Positions 1 to 7,491 of a stretch of 23,489 nucleotides of DNA are shown piece after piece. Source of the DNA: JBECKS01 sp040235395 (GTDB taxonomy: Bacteria > Pseudomonadota > Gammaproteobacteria > Pseudomonadales > JBECKS01); NCBI GenBank assembly GCA_040235395.1, contig JBECKS010000065.1:1-23489 (forward strand), given 5' to 3'. The position numbers and the translations under genes were made by a program. The notes under the pieces are model-generated. The model made no database searches, was not told the origin of the DNA, and saw only the letters and a list, made by a program, of their open reading frames with translations. Position 1 is the stretch's first letter. The number at the start of each line of letters is the position of its first letter.

Positions 1-363
1 GTAATCATATTCATTTCTTAAGGAAGCAAGCTGATACTTCAGCCTCGACTCTTTGTTTGGTACGGAAAGCAAAGCCACTTCTGCTCCCGTTAAATCATCA
101 TTGCTTGGTAAGACATCGAACTTTCCTGCTTCACTATGCATTACCGCTTCTTTGGCTGGCAGGTTTTCAACCAAAACGTCAAATAGGGAATCCTCTAAAT
201 CGTTTTTATCAATGCCACTACCCATGGTCGCATTTCCTTGTGGATCAAGATCGACCAGAAGAACCTTTTTTTTCATTGCCGCTAAAGAAGCGGCCAAGTT
301 AACCGTTGTGGTGGTTTTCCCAACACCTCCTTTTTGGTTTGCAATTGCAATACAGCTTGCCAC
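1..363 (-). CDS. parA: ParA chromosome-partitioning ATPase (N-terminal part; gene runs off the window)
   Basis: ParA family ATPases bind DNA non-specifically when ATP-bound and, with ParB and parS, segregate the replication origin. The 121 codons present start GTG-Ala-Ser-Cys-Ile-Ala and carry the deviant Walker A motif KGGVGKTT at residues 11-18. A VLLVDLDPQGNAT segment (Walker A' region) follows near residues 36-48. The frame is open to base 1, so the C-terminal half lies outside the window. I chose the GTG at 361-363 because it is 3 bases after the rsmG stop, has GAGGAA upstream, and puts the P-loop at the usual distance from the N terminus. No in-frame ATG is available nearby. It closes the mnmG-rsmG-parA run, and parB is expected next. 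The two parS sites in recF fit this role. Family identity is secure; the GTG start is probable. Confidence 0.93.
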   Translation of the reverse strand, partial: MASCIAIANQKGGVGKTTTTVNLAASLAAMKKKVLLVDLDPQGNATMGSGIDKNDLEDSLFDVLVENLPAKEAVMHSEAGKFDVLPSNDDLTGAEVALLSVPNKESRLKYQLASLRNEYDY

Positions 364-366
364 GCT

Positions 367-1014
367 CTATTCCTCTTTTCCTTTATTAATAAGCAAATGA
401 ATGAGATGTCTTTCGCCCTCAAGCATTGGAACGTCTACCTTTATTATATTCTCTACCCTAGCCCAGTCAGGAAGGTTTTGTAAATCGTCATCTTGCAGCT
501 TTCCTTTCATTGCATAAAAACTGCTTTGTGGCTTCAACAAATGGTGGCTTTTATTAAGGGTTTCTGGAATCTTGTCAAAGGCTCTTGAGGACATCGCGTC
601 GTAAGCTTCTGCAACATGATGCTGTTCAACCCTTGTGTTTACAATTTCAAGACTATCTAGTCCAAGCTTCTGTTTTACCTGTTGGAGAAAACGGGTTTTT
701 TTTCCATTGGCATCAAGCAAGGTCCATTGTTGGTTCGGGCTTACAATTGCCAAAAGCACCCCCGGCAAACCCGCTCCAGTTCCAACATCAATTACTCTCT
801 GTGCTTTTATAAAAGAAGCAACACTTAAACAATCAAGTAAATTATTTACAAGGTTTTCCTGAAACGTTTTAAAGCCTGTTAGGTTGTATGTGTTATTCCA
901 CTTTAGCAACTCATCAAAATATTGACCAATCTGATTAATCTGTTCTTCATTAATAGACAATTCAAGCAGGCCGATTGCATCAACAAGCGCTTTTTGCTCA
1001 ACCTCATTTAGCAT
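367..1014 (-). CDS. rsmG: RsmG, 16S rRNA (guanine-527-N7)-methyltransferase
   Basis: This is a SAM-dependent methyltransferase of the GidB/RsmG family, which makes m7G527 in the 530 loop of 16S rRNA. The 215-residue length fits the family (about 205-215). Visible signatures are the N-terminal LLKWNNTYNLTG segment (residues 36-47), the SAM-binding loop DVGTGAGLPG (76-85) and LLDANGKKTRFL (99-110), which follows the second strand of the Rossmann-like fold. It starts 7 bases after the mnmG stop with almost no Shine-Dalgarno sequence, so translation is probably coupled to mnmG. parA follows after 3 bases. The order mnmG-rsmG-parA is typical of gammaproteobacterial origins. From family knowledge, loss of RsmG gives low-level streptomycin resistance. 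Nothing is unusual in the sequence. Confidence 0.96.
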   Translation of the reverse strand: MLNEVEQKALVDAIGLLELSINEEQINQIGQYFDELLKWNNTYNLTGFKTFQENLVNNLLDCLSVASFIKAQRVIDVGTGAGLPGVLLAIVSPNQQWTLLDANGKKTRFLQQVKQKLGLDSLEIVNTRVEQHHVAEAYDAMSSRAFDKIPETLNKSHHLLKPQSSFYAMKGKLQDDDLQNLPDWARVENIIKVDVPMLEGERHLIHLLINKGKEE

Positions 1015-1021
1015 GAAGATA

Positions 1022-2914
1022 CTACAATGGGTGCGCGCCTTGTGCGCGATGATTATTTTTTTTCAGATAAATAAGCAGCAGAGAAATTGCCGCCGGCGTG
1101 ACGCCAGGAATTCTTTGTGCCTGTCCAATGGTTTTTGGTTTGCCCTCAAGGAGTTTCTGTTTTACTTCATTTGAGAGGCCTTTTATCAATGAAAAATCGA
1201 ATGTCTCAGGAATATCCAGTTTTTCATTTCGGTGCATGCGGTCAATTTCGTCTTGCTGCCTGTCGATGTAACCTTGATATTTAATCAAGGTTTCAACTTG
1301 TTCTGCGACATCTTTTTGGTCAACGCCTTGTTCGCCAATAGCCTTTACATCTTCATAGCTGATTTCCGGTCTCTTCAACACATCGTGTAGGCTGTATTCT
1401 CTTGTTATGGGTTTTTCTGTTAAGTCAACCAGCCTGTTGCCCATGTCGCTTTCTGGTTGTAACCATGTGCTTTTAAGGCGTTGGATTTCTGTTTCTATGG
1501 CATCCTGTTTTTCGCAAAAAGCCTGCCAACGAGCATCGTCAACCAAGCCGAGCTTTCTTCCCTGTTCTGTTAAGCGTGCGTCTGCGTTATCTTCCCTAAG
1601 CAGCAATCTATATTCCGCCCGACTGGTAAACATGCGGTAGGGTTCTTTGGTTCCTAGCGTAATCAAATCATCGACCAACACACCTATATATGCTTGATCA
1701 CGCAAAGGATACCAGGCTGTTTTTTCCTGTGCCTTTAGAGCCGCATTAAGACCCGCCAGCAAACCCTGTGCTGCCGCTTCTTCATAGCCTGTTGTTCCAT
1801 TTATCTGACCCGCAAAAAACAAACCATCTATAAAGTTGGTTTCAAGCGTTCTTTTTAAATCCTTGGGATTAAAAAAATCATATTCAATCGCATATCCCGG
1901 TCTGGTGATGTGTGCTTTTTCAAAACCCTTTATGCTTCTGATGAATTGTTGCTGTATGTCGTAAGGCAGGCTTGTTGAAACCCCGTTTGGATAAAGCTCA
2001 GAGCTATTCAATCCTTCGGGTTCAACAAAAATCTGATGTTGTTCCTTTTCGGCAAAGCGGTGAATCTTGTCTTCAATGCTCGGGCAATATCTTGGGCCAA
2101 CACCTTCTATCACGCCTGTATACATTGGGGAGCGATCTAGGCCCGAACGAATAATGTCGTGAGTTTCGTTGTTAGTATAAGTAATGTGACAACTTACTTG
2201 CTGAGGATGCTCTTCTGTTTTCCCAAGATAAGACATTACTGGTGTTGGCGTATCTCCTGGTTGCTCTTGCATCACTGAAAAATCAACGCTCTTGGCATCA
2301 ATTCTTGGTGGTGTGCCGGTTTTTAATCTGCCAACACGGAAAGGAAGTTCCCTTAAGCGATCAGCAAGTTTGATTGAGGGTTTGTCGCCCGCTCTACCGC
2401 CGCTGGTTTTTTCAAGCCCGACATGTATAACGCCGCCCAGGAAGGTTCCTGTTGTTAGCACAATGCATGGCGCCTCAAATCGCAAACCCATTTCCGTAAC
2501 AACGCCTTTAACCGTACCCCCTTCTACAATCAGGTCATCCACACCTTGCTGGAAAACCTCGAGGTTCTGCTGGCTTTCAACAATACTTCTTATTGCTGCC
2601 TTATATAGGTTTCTATCAGCCTGTGCTCTTGTTGCTCTGACAGCGGGGCCTTTTCTGGAATTAAGCACCCTGAACTGAATTCCTCCGCGATCTGTTGCCC
2701 TTGCCATTGCCCCGCCAAGGGCATCTATTTCCTTAACAAGATGGCTTTTCCCAATTCCTCCAATGGCCGGATTGCAGGACATCTGACCAACAGTTTCAAT
2801 ATTGTGCGTTAATAAAAGTGTGGGCACACCCATACGAGCAGAAGCCAACGCCGCTTCTGTTCCAGCATGGCCTCCACCTACCACAATAACTTGATATTTC
2901 TTGACTAAAGACAT
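1022..2914 (-). CDS. mnmG: MnmG (GidA), tRNA U34 carboxymethylaminomethyl-modification FAD enzyme
   Basis: MnmG is the FAD/NADH-binding partner of MnmE. The complex adds a (carboxymethyl)aminomethyl group to wobble uridine-34 of several tRNAs. At 630 residues it matches the usual 629-631. The N terminus carries the FAD-binding dinucleotide fold GGGHAGTEAA (residues 13-22). Further family signatures include GTGTFLGG, PRYCPSIEDK and the TSRAEYRLLLREDNAD segment, and the C terminus is the helical MnmE/tRNA-binding domain. It starts with ATG 66 bases after mnmE. That gap holds a TATACT hexamer on the minus strand (2948-2943) that could be a -10 element, but no -35 is visible, so transcription may also continue from mnmE. 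rsmG follows after 7 bases. The gene is complete and conventional. Confidence 0.97.
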   Translation of the reverse strand: MSLVKKYQVIVVGGGHAGTEAALASARMGVPTLLLTHNIETVGQMSCNPAIGGIGKSHLVKEIDALGGAMARATDRGGIQFRVLNSRKGPAVRATRAQADRNLYKAAIRSIVESQQNLEVFQQGVDDLIVEGGTVKGVVTEMGLRFEAPCIVLTTGTFLGGVIHVGLEKTSGGRAGDKPSIKLADRLRELPFRVGRLKTGTPPRIDAKSVDFSVMQEQPGDTPTPVMSYLGKTEEHPQQVSCHITYTNNETHDIIRSGLDRSPMYTGVIEGVGPRYCPSIEDKIHRFAEKEQHQIFVEPEGLNSSELYPNGVSTSLPYDIQQQFIRSIKGFEKAHITRPGYAIEYDFFNPKDLKRTLETNFIDGLFFAGQINGTTGYEEAAAQGLLAGLNAALKAQEKTAWYPLRDQAYIGVLVDDLITLGTKEPYRMFTSRAEYRLLLREDNADARLTEQGRKLGLVDDARWQAFCEKQDAIETEIQRLKSTWLQPESDMGNRLVDLTEKPITREYSLHDVLKRPEISYEDVKAIGEQGVDQKDVAEQVETLIKYQGYIDRQQDEIDRMHRNEKLDIPETFDFSLIKGLSNEVKQKLLEGKPKTIGQAQRIPGVTPAAISLLLIYLKKNNHRAQGAHPL

Positions 2915-2980
2915 TTTGTTGTCCGGTTTATCGGGGCGCGGGAGTATAGCTTAATTCTTTTTTTTTACTATGGGGTATCT

Positions 2981-4375
2981 TTATTTGCCAATGCAGAAGC
3001 TTGAAAAGATGGTTCCTAGAAGGTCATCTGAACTGAACTCACCTGTAATTTCAGCCAGGGATTGATGAGCTAGTCTAAGATCCTCAGCAACCAGCTCATG
3101 CCCCGTTTGTGTGTTTAATGTTTCTGCTGCTTCATCTAAATGTTCTTTTGCTTTTTCCAATGCTGCTATATGCCGTCTTCTAGCTGCAAATAAACCTTCT
3201 TCCCTATTATGAACACCGAGTTTTTCCGAGACCAGGTTTTCTAGAAGCTCCAGCCCGTCTCCGTGTTTGGCGCTGATAAAAACCATATCTATTGCTATAT
3301 CGTTAATTTCTGTTTTTTCTAAATCTGGTTTTTGTTTACTTAAATCGATTTTATTGGCAATCACTATTGCTTTTTTATAAAGGTGTTCTGGATCCTGGTA
3401 GTTTAATAAGGTTTTCCAGCCCTCTTCATTGAAAAAGTCTTGCTCGTTTTGGCTGTCAATAACATAAAAAACAAAGTCTGCATTTTCTATTTCCCTGAGC
3501 GCCCGCTTAATCCCTTCTTTTTCAACAGCATCATCGCTTTTTCTTATGCCTGCCGTATCAACAATATTTATTGGAATGCTGTTTATGTGTATGTTTTCTT
3601 TTAAAACGTCTCTTGTTGTTCCAGCTATATCAGTAACGATGGCGCTATCCCTTTTTGTAAGCTGGTTAAGCAAGCTTGATTTCCCTGAGTTCGGTTCTCC
3701 TGCTAACACAATGCTAATGCCTTCTTGAAACACAACACCTTGATTTGCAGATTTCATAAGCTCTTTGAGCTGTTCTATTAACTTCTGTAGTTTTTCTTTT
3801 ATTTTTCCTTCGCTTATAAAATCAACGCCTTCCTCATCTGGAAAGTCGATGGCTGCTTCAAGATAACAACGTGTTTCTATTATGAATTCGTTTAGTGTTT
3901 TAATTTTTTGTGAAAAAACGCCTTGTAGTGATGCAAGTGCGTTTTTTGCGGCTGTCTCACTTTGTGCGCTGATTAAATCCGCTACAGCTTCTACCTGAAC
4001 CAGATCCATTTTTTCATTTATAAATGCTCGTTCTGAAAATTCTCCAGGCCTGGCTAAACGGGCACCAAAAAAGCAACACTCATTAATAATGCTGTTTATG
4101 ACAACAGGGCTTCCGTGACATTGTATTTCTACAACATCTTCCCCAGTGAAGGACGTTGGGTTTTCAAAGAAAATAAAAACACATTCATCCAAGAGATTTC
4201 CTTTCCTATCTTGGCATTTCCCATAATAAGCGTGCCTGGTTTTTATTTTTTCTTGCTTTCGGTTTAAAAGCTTTTTCGCTATTTCCCAGCTTTTATTCCC
4301 TGACAAGCGAACAATAGCAACACCTGCCTGCCCCAAGGCTGTTGCTTGTGCAACTATGGTTTCCCTGTCTGACAC
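2981..4375 (-). CDS. mnmE: MnmE (TrmE), tRNA modification GTPase
   Basis: MnmE is the GTPase partner of MnmG in wobble-uridine modification. The 464 residues show three parts. An N-terminal folate-binding domain covers about 1-120. A split helical domain follows. An inserted G domain has G1 GEPNSGKS (226-233), G2 TTRD (253-256), G3 DTAG (273-276) and G4 NKID (341-344). The protein ends in the diagnostic FCIGK, whose cysteine is the family's catalytically important residue. The start codon is GTG at 4375, 4 bases after the yidC stop, so translation is probably coupled. It is the last gene of the rpmH-rnpA-yidD-yidC-mnmE run. All key residues are present and the length is normal (about 450-465). 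Confidence 0.97.
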   Translation of the reverse strand: MSDRETIVAQATALGQAGVAIVRLSGNKSWEIAKKLLNRKQEKIKTRHAYYGKCQDRKGNLLDECVFIFFENPTSFTGEDVVEIQCHGSPVVINSIINECCFFGARLARPGEFSERAFINEKMDLVQVEAVADLISAQSETAAKNALASLQGVFSQKIKTLNEFIIETRCYLEAAIDFPDEEGVDFISEGKIKEKLQKLIEQLKELMKSANQGVVFQEGISIVLAGEPNSGKSSLLNQLTKRDSAIVTDIAGTTRDVLKENIHINSIPINIVDTAGIRKSDDAVEKEGIKRALREIENADFVFYVIDSQNEQDFFNEEGWKTLLNYQDPEHLYKKAIVIANKIDLSKQKPDLEKTEINDIAIDMVFISAKHGDGLELLENLVSEKLGVHNREEGLFAARRRHIAALEKAKEHLDEAAETLNTQTGHELVAEDLRLAHQSLAEITGEFSSDDLLGTIFSSFCIGK

Positions 4376-4379
4376 GTTT

Positions 4380-6056
4380 TTACTGTTCGTCTGTATTTAG
4401 CTGCTTGTTAATAACCCATTGTTGCAGAATGGTCAGCATGTTATTAACCAACCAATATAAAACCAAACCTGCCGGGAAGAAAAGAAAGAAAACAGCAAAC
4501 ATGAACGGCATCATTTTCATTATCTTTTCCTGTGTTGGATCCTGAAAAACCATTGGGCTTAGTTTTTGCTGAACAAACATGCTTATAGCCATAAGTGCAG
4601 GCAACACAAAATAAGGGTCCTTTATAGATAAGTCTTTAATCCAGAAAATAAACTCTGCATGTCTTAGCTCGACACTTTCACTCAACACCCAATATAAAGC
4701 GATAAATACAGGCATCTGAATTAACATTGGCAAACAGCTACCTAAAGGATTTATTTTTTCCTTTCGGTACATTTCCATTGTAGCTTGAGAAAGCTTCTGT
4801 CTGTCATCTCCGTAAAGCTCTTTTAAGCGCTGCATTTTTGGTTGTAGCTTTCTCATATTCGCCATTGATTTAAATGCATATTGATTCAATGGAAAAAACA
4901 GGCCTTTAATACAACAGGTTAATAAAACTATTGACCAACCCCAGTTTACAACGTGTTCCTGAATTCTCAGTAAGAACCAGAATATAGTTTGAGCGACCAT
5001 CCATAACCAACCATAATCTACCGTTAATTCAAGACCTGATGAAATCTCTCTTAATTTATATTGATCCTTCGGACCAGCATAAAAAGAATATTGAATGGTT
5101 TTTGTTTCTTTAGGTTCAACAACTATATTTTCTGTTACAAAACCAAAGATGTTTTCACCCTTGCTGTTAATTCTCGTCGTATATGTATTTAATGTTTCGG
5201 TTGGCGCAACCCAAGCGCTCAAGAAGTAGTGTTGTACGAAAGCTAGCCAACCAGCCTTCTGGCTTATTTTCACTGGCTCTTCTTCAATTTTATTTATTCG
5301 AATTTTGTTGTATTTAGATTCTTCTGACCAATAAGCAATACCTAAAAAAGGCTTCATTCCAAACGTGGTTTTGTGTGCCAGCGGGTCTTCAGAGTTATCT
5401 CTTTTTATCTGGGCAAATAGATTACCTTCCCAAACACGATCATTATTATTAACAATCTTATATTCCGTTTTTATTAAATAACTTCCTTTTTTAACAGTGA
5501 ACACTTTCGTTATTTGGTTTCCATCTTTATCAGTAAAAACCAAGGGCGCAGATATTTCTTTTTCACCTTTCTCTAATTGGTATTTACTCTTTTCTGTTTG
5601 GTAAACAGGTCGGCCATCAGTGTTTGCGTCAGGCCCATCTTTTCCCATAAGTCCGCTTTGCGCTACATAAACTCTATTTTCTCCATTTTCAAGTAAGGCT
5701 ATTCTGCTTTCCGGTCGCTCTATATCTATGGTGTGTTCTAATAATGAAACCTGATCTATATCACCACCAAGCAAATCAATACTTACTTCAATAACATCAT
5801 TCGAAATTACAATTATCCTTTTTTCGCTTGGAGCTTTAAGTTCTTCCTGCTTCTCGTTTTTTGTCTCAACAACCGGTAGGTCGTCTGTTTTTTCTGTTTC
5901 AACATTCTTCTCATCTATTCTCATTTCACTTGATAGTGTCGCATCATCTAGTGCTATTTTCTTTCCATAGTCTTTATCCCACTGGAGCAGCATAAGATAA
6001 GCTACAGCAGCTAAAGCTCCCCAGACAATATATCTTTTAAATGTTTGGTTTTGCAT
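4380..6056 (-). CDS. yidC: YidC membrane protein insertase
   Basis: YidC inserts and folds inner-membrane proteins, alone or with SecYEG. The 558 residues follow the Gram-negative plan. An N-terminal transmembrane anchor (about 8-24) is followed by a large periplasmic P1 domain (about 80-340). The conserved C-terminal insertase domain begins near 345 with several membrane segments. Lys384 in CIKGLFFPL occupies the position of the essential hydrophilic-groove arginine of E. coli YidC; Lys is common there in other gammaproteobacteria. The cytoplasmic C1 hairpin (SMANMRKLQPKMQRLKELYG) and the signature LPMLIQMPVFIALYWVL (442-458) are clear. The start ATG has TAGGAATT just upstream, overlapping the yidD stop region. 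The C-terminal tail is short, without the long basic tail of some Gram-positive or alphaproteobacterial members. Confidence 0.97.
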   Translation of the reverse strand: MQNQTFKRYIVWGALAAVAYLMLLQWDKDYGKKIALDDATLSSEMRIDEKNVETEKTDDLPVVETKNEKQEELKAPSEKRIIVISNDVIEVSIDLLGGDIDQVSLLEHTIDIERPESRIALLENGENRVYVAQSGLMGKDGPDANTDGRPVYQTEKSKYQLEKGEKEISAPLVFTDKDGNQITKVFTVKKGSYLIKTEYKIVNNNDRVWEGNLFAQIKRDNSEDPLAHKTTFGMKPFLGIAYWSEESKYNKIRINKIEEEPVKISQKAGWLAFVQHYFLSAWVAPTETLNTYTTRINSKGENIFGFVTENIVVEPKETKTIQYSFYAGPKDQYKLREISSGLELTVDYGWLWMVAQTIFWFLLRIQEHVVNWGWSIVLLTCCIKGLFFPLNQYAFKSMANMRKLQPKMQRLKELYGDDRQKLSQATMEMYRKEKINPLGSCLPMLIQMPVFIALYWVLSESVELRHAEFIFWIKDLSIKDPYFVLPALMAISMFVQQKLSPMVFQDPTQEKIMKMMPFMFAVFFLFFPAGLVLYWLVNNMLTILQQWVINKQLNTDEQ

Positions 6057-6061
6057 AATTC

Positions 6062-6382
6062 CTACTTATAAAGTTCTGTTTTATAGTTTCCAAAAAGTTT
6101 AAATGTTTTTACATCTTTAACAGTAATTTCTTCTGGAACCGGATCATACCCACCTAATGACCATGGATTACAGCGTAAAATTCTTGCTGTTGTTATTATC
6201 AACCCCTTTATTACGCCGTGTTTTTCTATGGCTTCTACTCCAAAATGTGAACAGCTTGGATGGTGTTTACAGTTTTTTCCAAAATAAGGACTAATAACTT
6301 TTTGATAGAACTTAATAAATAAAACAAAAAGTTTTTTTGCTGAAAAACTATTTATATCTTTCTGTGTTTTTTCCTTGTTCAT
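6062..6382 (-). CDS. yidD: YidD, membrane protein insertion efficiency factor
   Basis: YidD is a small inner-membrane-associated protein that assists YidC-dependent insertion. The 106-residue product contains the full family signature: FYQKVISPYFGKNCKHHPSC (residues 25-44), then SHFGVEAIEKHG, and RCNPWSLGGYDPVP (70-83). Cysteines 38, 44 and 71 are at the conserved positions, and an amphipathic N-terminal stretch (17-33) would lie on the membrane. It sits between rnpA (5 bases from its stop) and yidC (5 bases to its start), as in most gammaproteobacteria. The N terminus is about 15 residues longer than the shortest members and is Lys-rich. No clear Shine-Dalgarno precedes the ATG, so coupling to rnpA is likely. 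Confidence 0.94.
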   Translation of the reverse strand: MNKEKTQKDINSFSAKKLFVLFIKFYQKVISPYFGKNCKHHPSCSHFGVEAIEKHGVIKGLIITTARILRCNPWSLGGYDPVPEEITVKDVKTFKLFGNYKTELYK

Positions 6383-6387
6383 TGTTT

Positions 6388-6777
6388 TTATTTTTCAAGC
6401 TGTTTGAAAAGATTGATTAACTCATTATTTACTTCACTTATTAAAACCTTTTCTTTGTTTTTTTTTGCCAGTACAACAATATCCAAACTTTTTAGCTTGA
6501 ATTTGTTTTTCCTAAATGCTTCCTTTGTTGCTCTTTTGAAATTATTTCTTTGTTTTGATTGCGCGATTTTTTTCTTGGCAACAACTAAACCAAGACGCGG
6601 GCCCGGTTTGTTATTGAATAATGCCAGAATCATACTGTGTTTGCCTGCTAATCGCTCTTCTGCGTTTTTAAAGACCTCATCGAAGTCAGCAGAAATCAAG
6701 AGTCTGTCAATTTTCCTGAAGGAGTGTTTTTTTTTGCTTGGGGTTTTAGCTTGAAGAGGGGATCTTTTTTCCAACAT
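6388..6777 (-). CDS. rnpA: RnpA, protein component of ribonuclease P
   Basis: RnpA is the basic protein subunit that helps the RNase P RNA cut 5' leaders from pre-tRNAs. From the chosen start it is 129 residues. The family core is visible as SFRKIDRLL, PRLGLVVAKKK (60-70) and the RNR-type box RNNFKRATKEAFR (77-89). I chose the ATG at 6777 because it has AAAGGGGG just upstream and gives a normal length. The frame stays open upstream to a TTG at 6825 (145 residues), which lacks a ribosome-binding site. The N-terminal 18 residues are Lys-rich and precede the conserved fold. rpmH ends 100 bases upstream and yidD begins 5 bases downstream. The RNR box has Asn-Asn-Phe where Asn-Arg-Ile/Leu is usual, a mild deviation. 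Confidence 0.92.
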   Translation of the reverse strand: MLEKRSPLQAKTPSKKKHSFRKIDRLLISADFDEVFKNAEERLAGKHSMILALFNNKPGPRLGLVVAKKKIAQSKQRNNFKRATKEAFRKNKFKLKSLDIVVLAKKNKEKVLISEVNNELINLFKQLEK

Positions 6778-6877
6778 CGACCCCCTTTGTTTTACGTCTT
6801 CCTTTGCTGGAAAACGTTTTGCCAATGATTATTCTAGGAAGGATTAATATACGCTTCTGGCGAAACGCTTTCCTGAC

Positions 6878-7012
6878 TTATGCTGAGAGCCTTTTTCTAC
6901 CTATTGCTCTTCTATTGTTAAGTACTTTTCGACCATTTTTAGTCGCCATACGGGCTCTAAAGCCATGTGTACGCTTTCTCTTAAGTGTGCTGGGCTGGAA
7001 TGTTCTTTTCAT
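6878..7012 (-). CDS. rpmH: Ribosomal protein L34 (bL34)
   Basis: L34 is a small, highly basic protein of the large ribosomal subunit. The 44-codon frame begins Met-Lys-Arg-Thr-Phe-Gln-Pro-Ser and ends Arg-Lys-Arg-Leu-Ser-Ala before TAA at 6880-6878. It contains KRKRTHGFRARMATKNGRKV (residues 11-30) and RRAIGRKRLSA, so it matches the universal family over its whole length. It is divergent from dnaA across the candidate origin and leads the rpmH-rnpA-yidD-yidC-mnmE run. A strong sigma-70-type promoter lies at 7081-7052, giving a leader of about 33 bases. The ribosome-binding site is weak. The length equals the usual 44 residues for gammaproteobacteria with this N terminus. Confidence 0.97.
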   Translation of the reverse strand: MKRTFQPSTLKRKRTHGFRARMATKNGRKVLNNRRAIGRKRLSA

Positions 7013-7051
7013 TGCTGTAGCTTCTTTGTTTGTGCAGTTTCAGGGTCGGCG

Positions 7052-7081
7052 ATTTTATGTGAAGTCTAATCTTTGTGTCAA
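7052..7081 (-). promoter_or_regulatory. rpmH promoter
   Basis: Read on the minus strand, TTGACA (7081-7076, consensus -35) is followed by an 18-base spacer and TAAAAT (7057-7052, five of six to the -10 consensus). Transcription would start near 7045, about 33 bases before rpmH. The -35 overlaps a DnaA-box-like 9-mer (7074-7082), so DnaA could in principle touch this promoter; that is inference. Confidence 0.7.
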
Positions 7082-7116
7082 ATATCCTGGAATATGATTA
7101 TTCAAACCTAAATATC

Positions 7117-7142
7117 ATTAATAAACATAATATTTTATTAAT
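7117..7142. repeat. AT-only inverted repeat in candidate oriC
   Basis: ATTAATAAA (7117-7125) and TTTATTAAT (7134-7142) are perfect 9-bp inverted arms around an 8-base spacer. The arms contain no G or C. The element sits in the most AT-rich part of the gap, next to the triplet run, and could be part of the duplex-unwinding element or a protein site. Confidence 0.55.
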
Positions 7143-7160
7143 TTATTACTACTACTATTA
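7143..7160 (+). repeat. Triplet run resembling a DnaA-trio element
   Basis: Six consecutive triplets read TTA TTA CTA CTA CTA TTA on the plus strand. The complementary strand therefore reads 3'-AAT AAT GAT GAT GAT AAT-5', which fits the published DnaA-trio pattern (3'-GAT-5' repeats with a conserved central A). The expected DnaA box immediately on the left side is not visible; the nearest clear box-like site (7175-7183) is on the right. The pattern is seen; the function is inferred. Confidence 0.4.
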
Positions 7161-7174
7161 GTATGCTTGTTTTC

Positions 7175-7183
7175 TGTTGATAA
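7175..7183 (-). promoter_or_regulatory. Probable DnaA box (one mismatch)
   Basis: Reads TTATCAACA on the minus strand, one base from the consensus TTATCCACA. It lies 15 bases right of the triplet run in the candidate origin and is the best box in the gap. Confidence 0.45.
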
Positions 7184-7491
7184 CTAAAAAAAAGCCTTTT
7201 TTTTCAAAAGGTTACTTGTTTTATAAGGTTTTTACTAAGCTGTGCTTCAAACGATAGCAATATGTGAAGAACTTTCTATCTTTTTGAAAATAATCGCACA
7301 TTCCTTTTTTGTGCACTTTTTCAACATATTACTCCTAGCTTATACCTTTCTTATTTTCCTTTTATTAACGATTTTTAAACATGGATTCACTTTCTCAAGA
7401 TGTATAGAATTGTCCCCCCTCTTTCCTTGAAGCTCTGTACCTGGGAAAGTTTGTTCCTGCCATTTGTTTATTAAATTTTGAGGGTTCTAGT

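Larger units (their letters stand above)
7013..7491. other. Candidate replication origin (oriC) between rpmH and dnaA
   Basis: This 479-base gene-free stretch separates the divergent rpmH and dnaA genes; all genes to the left run leftward and dnaA-gyrB runs rightward, as expected at an origin. A very AT-rich core (about 7090-7165) could be the unwinding element. It contains a 9-bp AT-only inverted repeat and six [C/T]TA triplets in a row. No exact TTATNCACA box is present. One-mismatch boxes (against TTWTNCACA, either strand) occur at 7074-7082, 7175-7183, 7263-7271 and 7318-7326. No GATC is present, so SeqA/Dam-type control is not suggested. Small open frames here are AT-driven and match nothing I know. 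In Pseudomonas the functional origin is in this same gap. Assignment rests on synteny more than on boxes. Confidence 0.6.

Noticed and set aside
6804..7097. A 97-codon plus-strand frame
   Set aside because: It is the antisense shadow of rpmH and the start of rnpA. The minus-strand L34 protein is unmistakable.
7195..7210. CCTTTT...AAAAGG hairpin with a T-run in the rpmH-dnaA gap
   Set aside because: The stem is short and mostly A-T, and the position is between divergent promoters where a terminator is not expected. It is probably a product of homopolymer runs.
7242..7430. A 62-codon plus-strand frame in the candidate origin encoding a hydrophobic peptide
   Set aside because: It lies in AT-rich DNA where Phe/Leu/Ile codons arise by chance, has no ribosome-binding site, and overlaps probable origin sequence. 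No family resemblance is seen.
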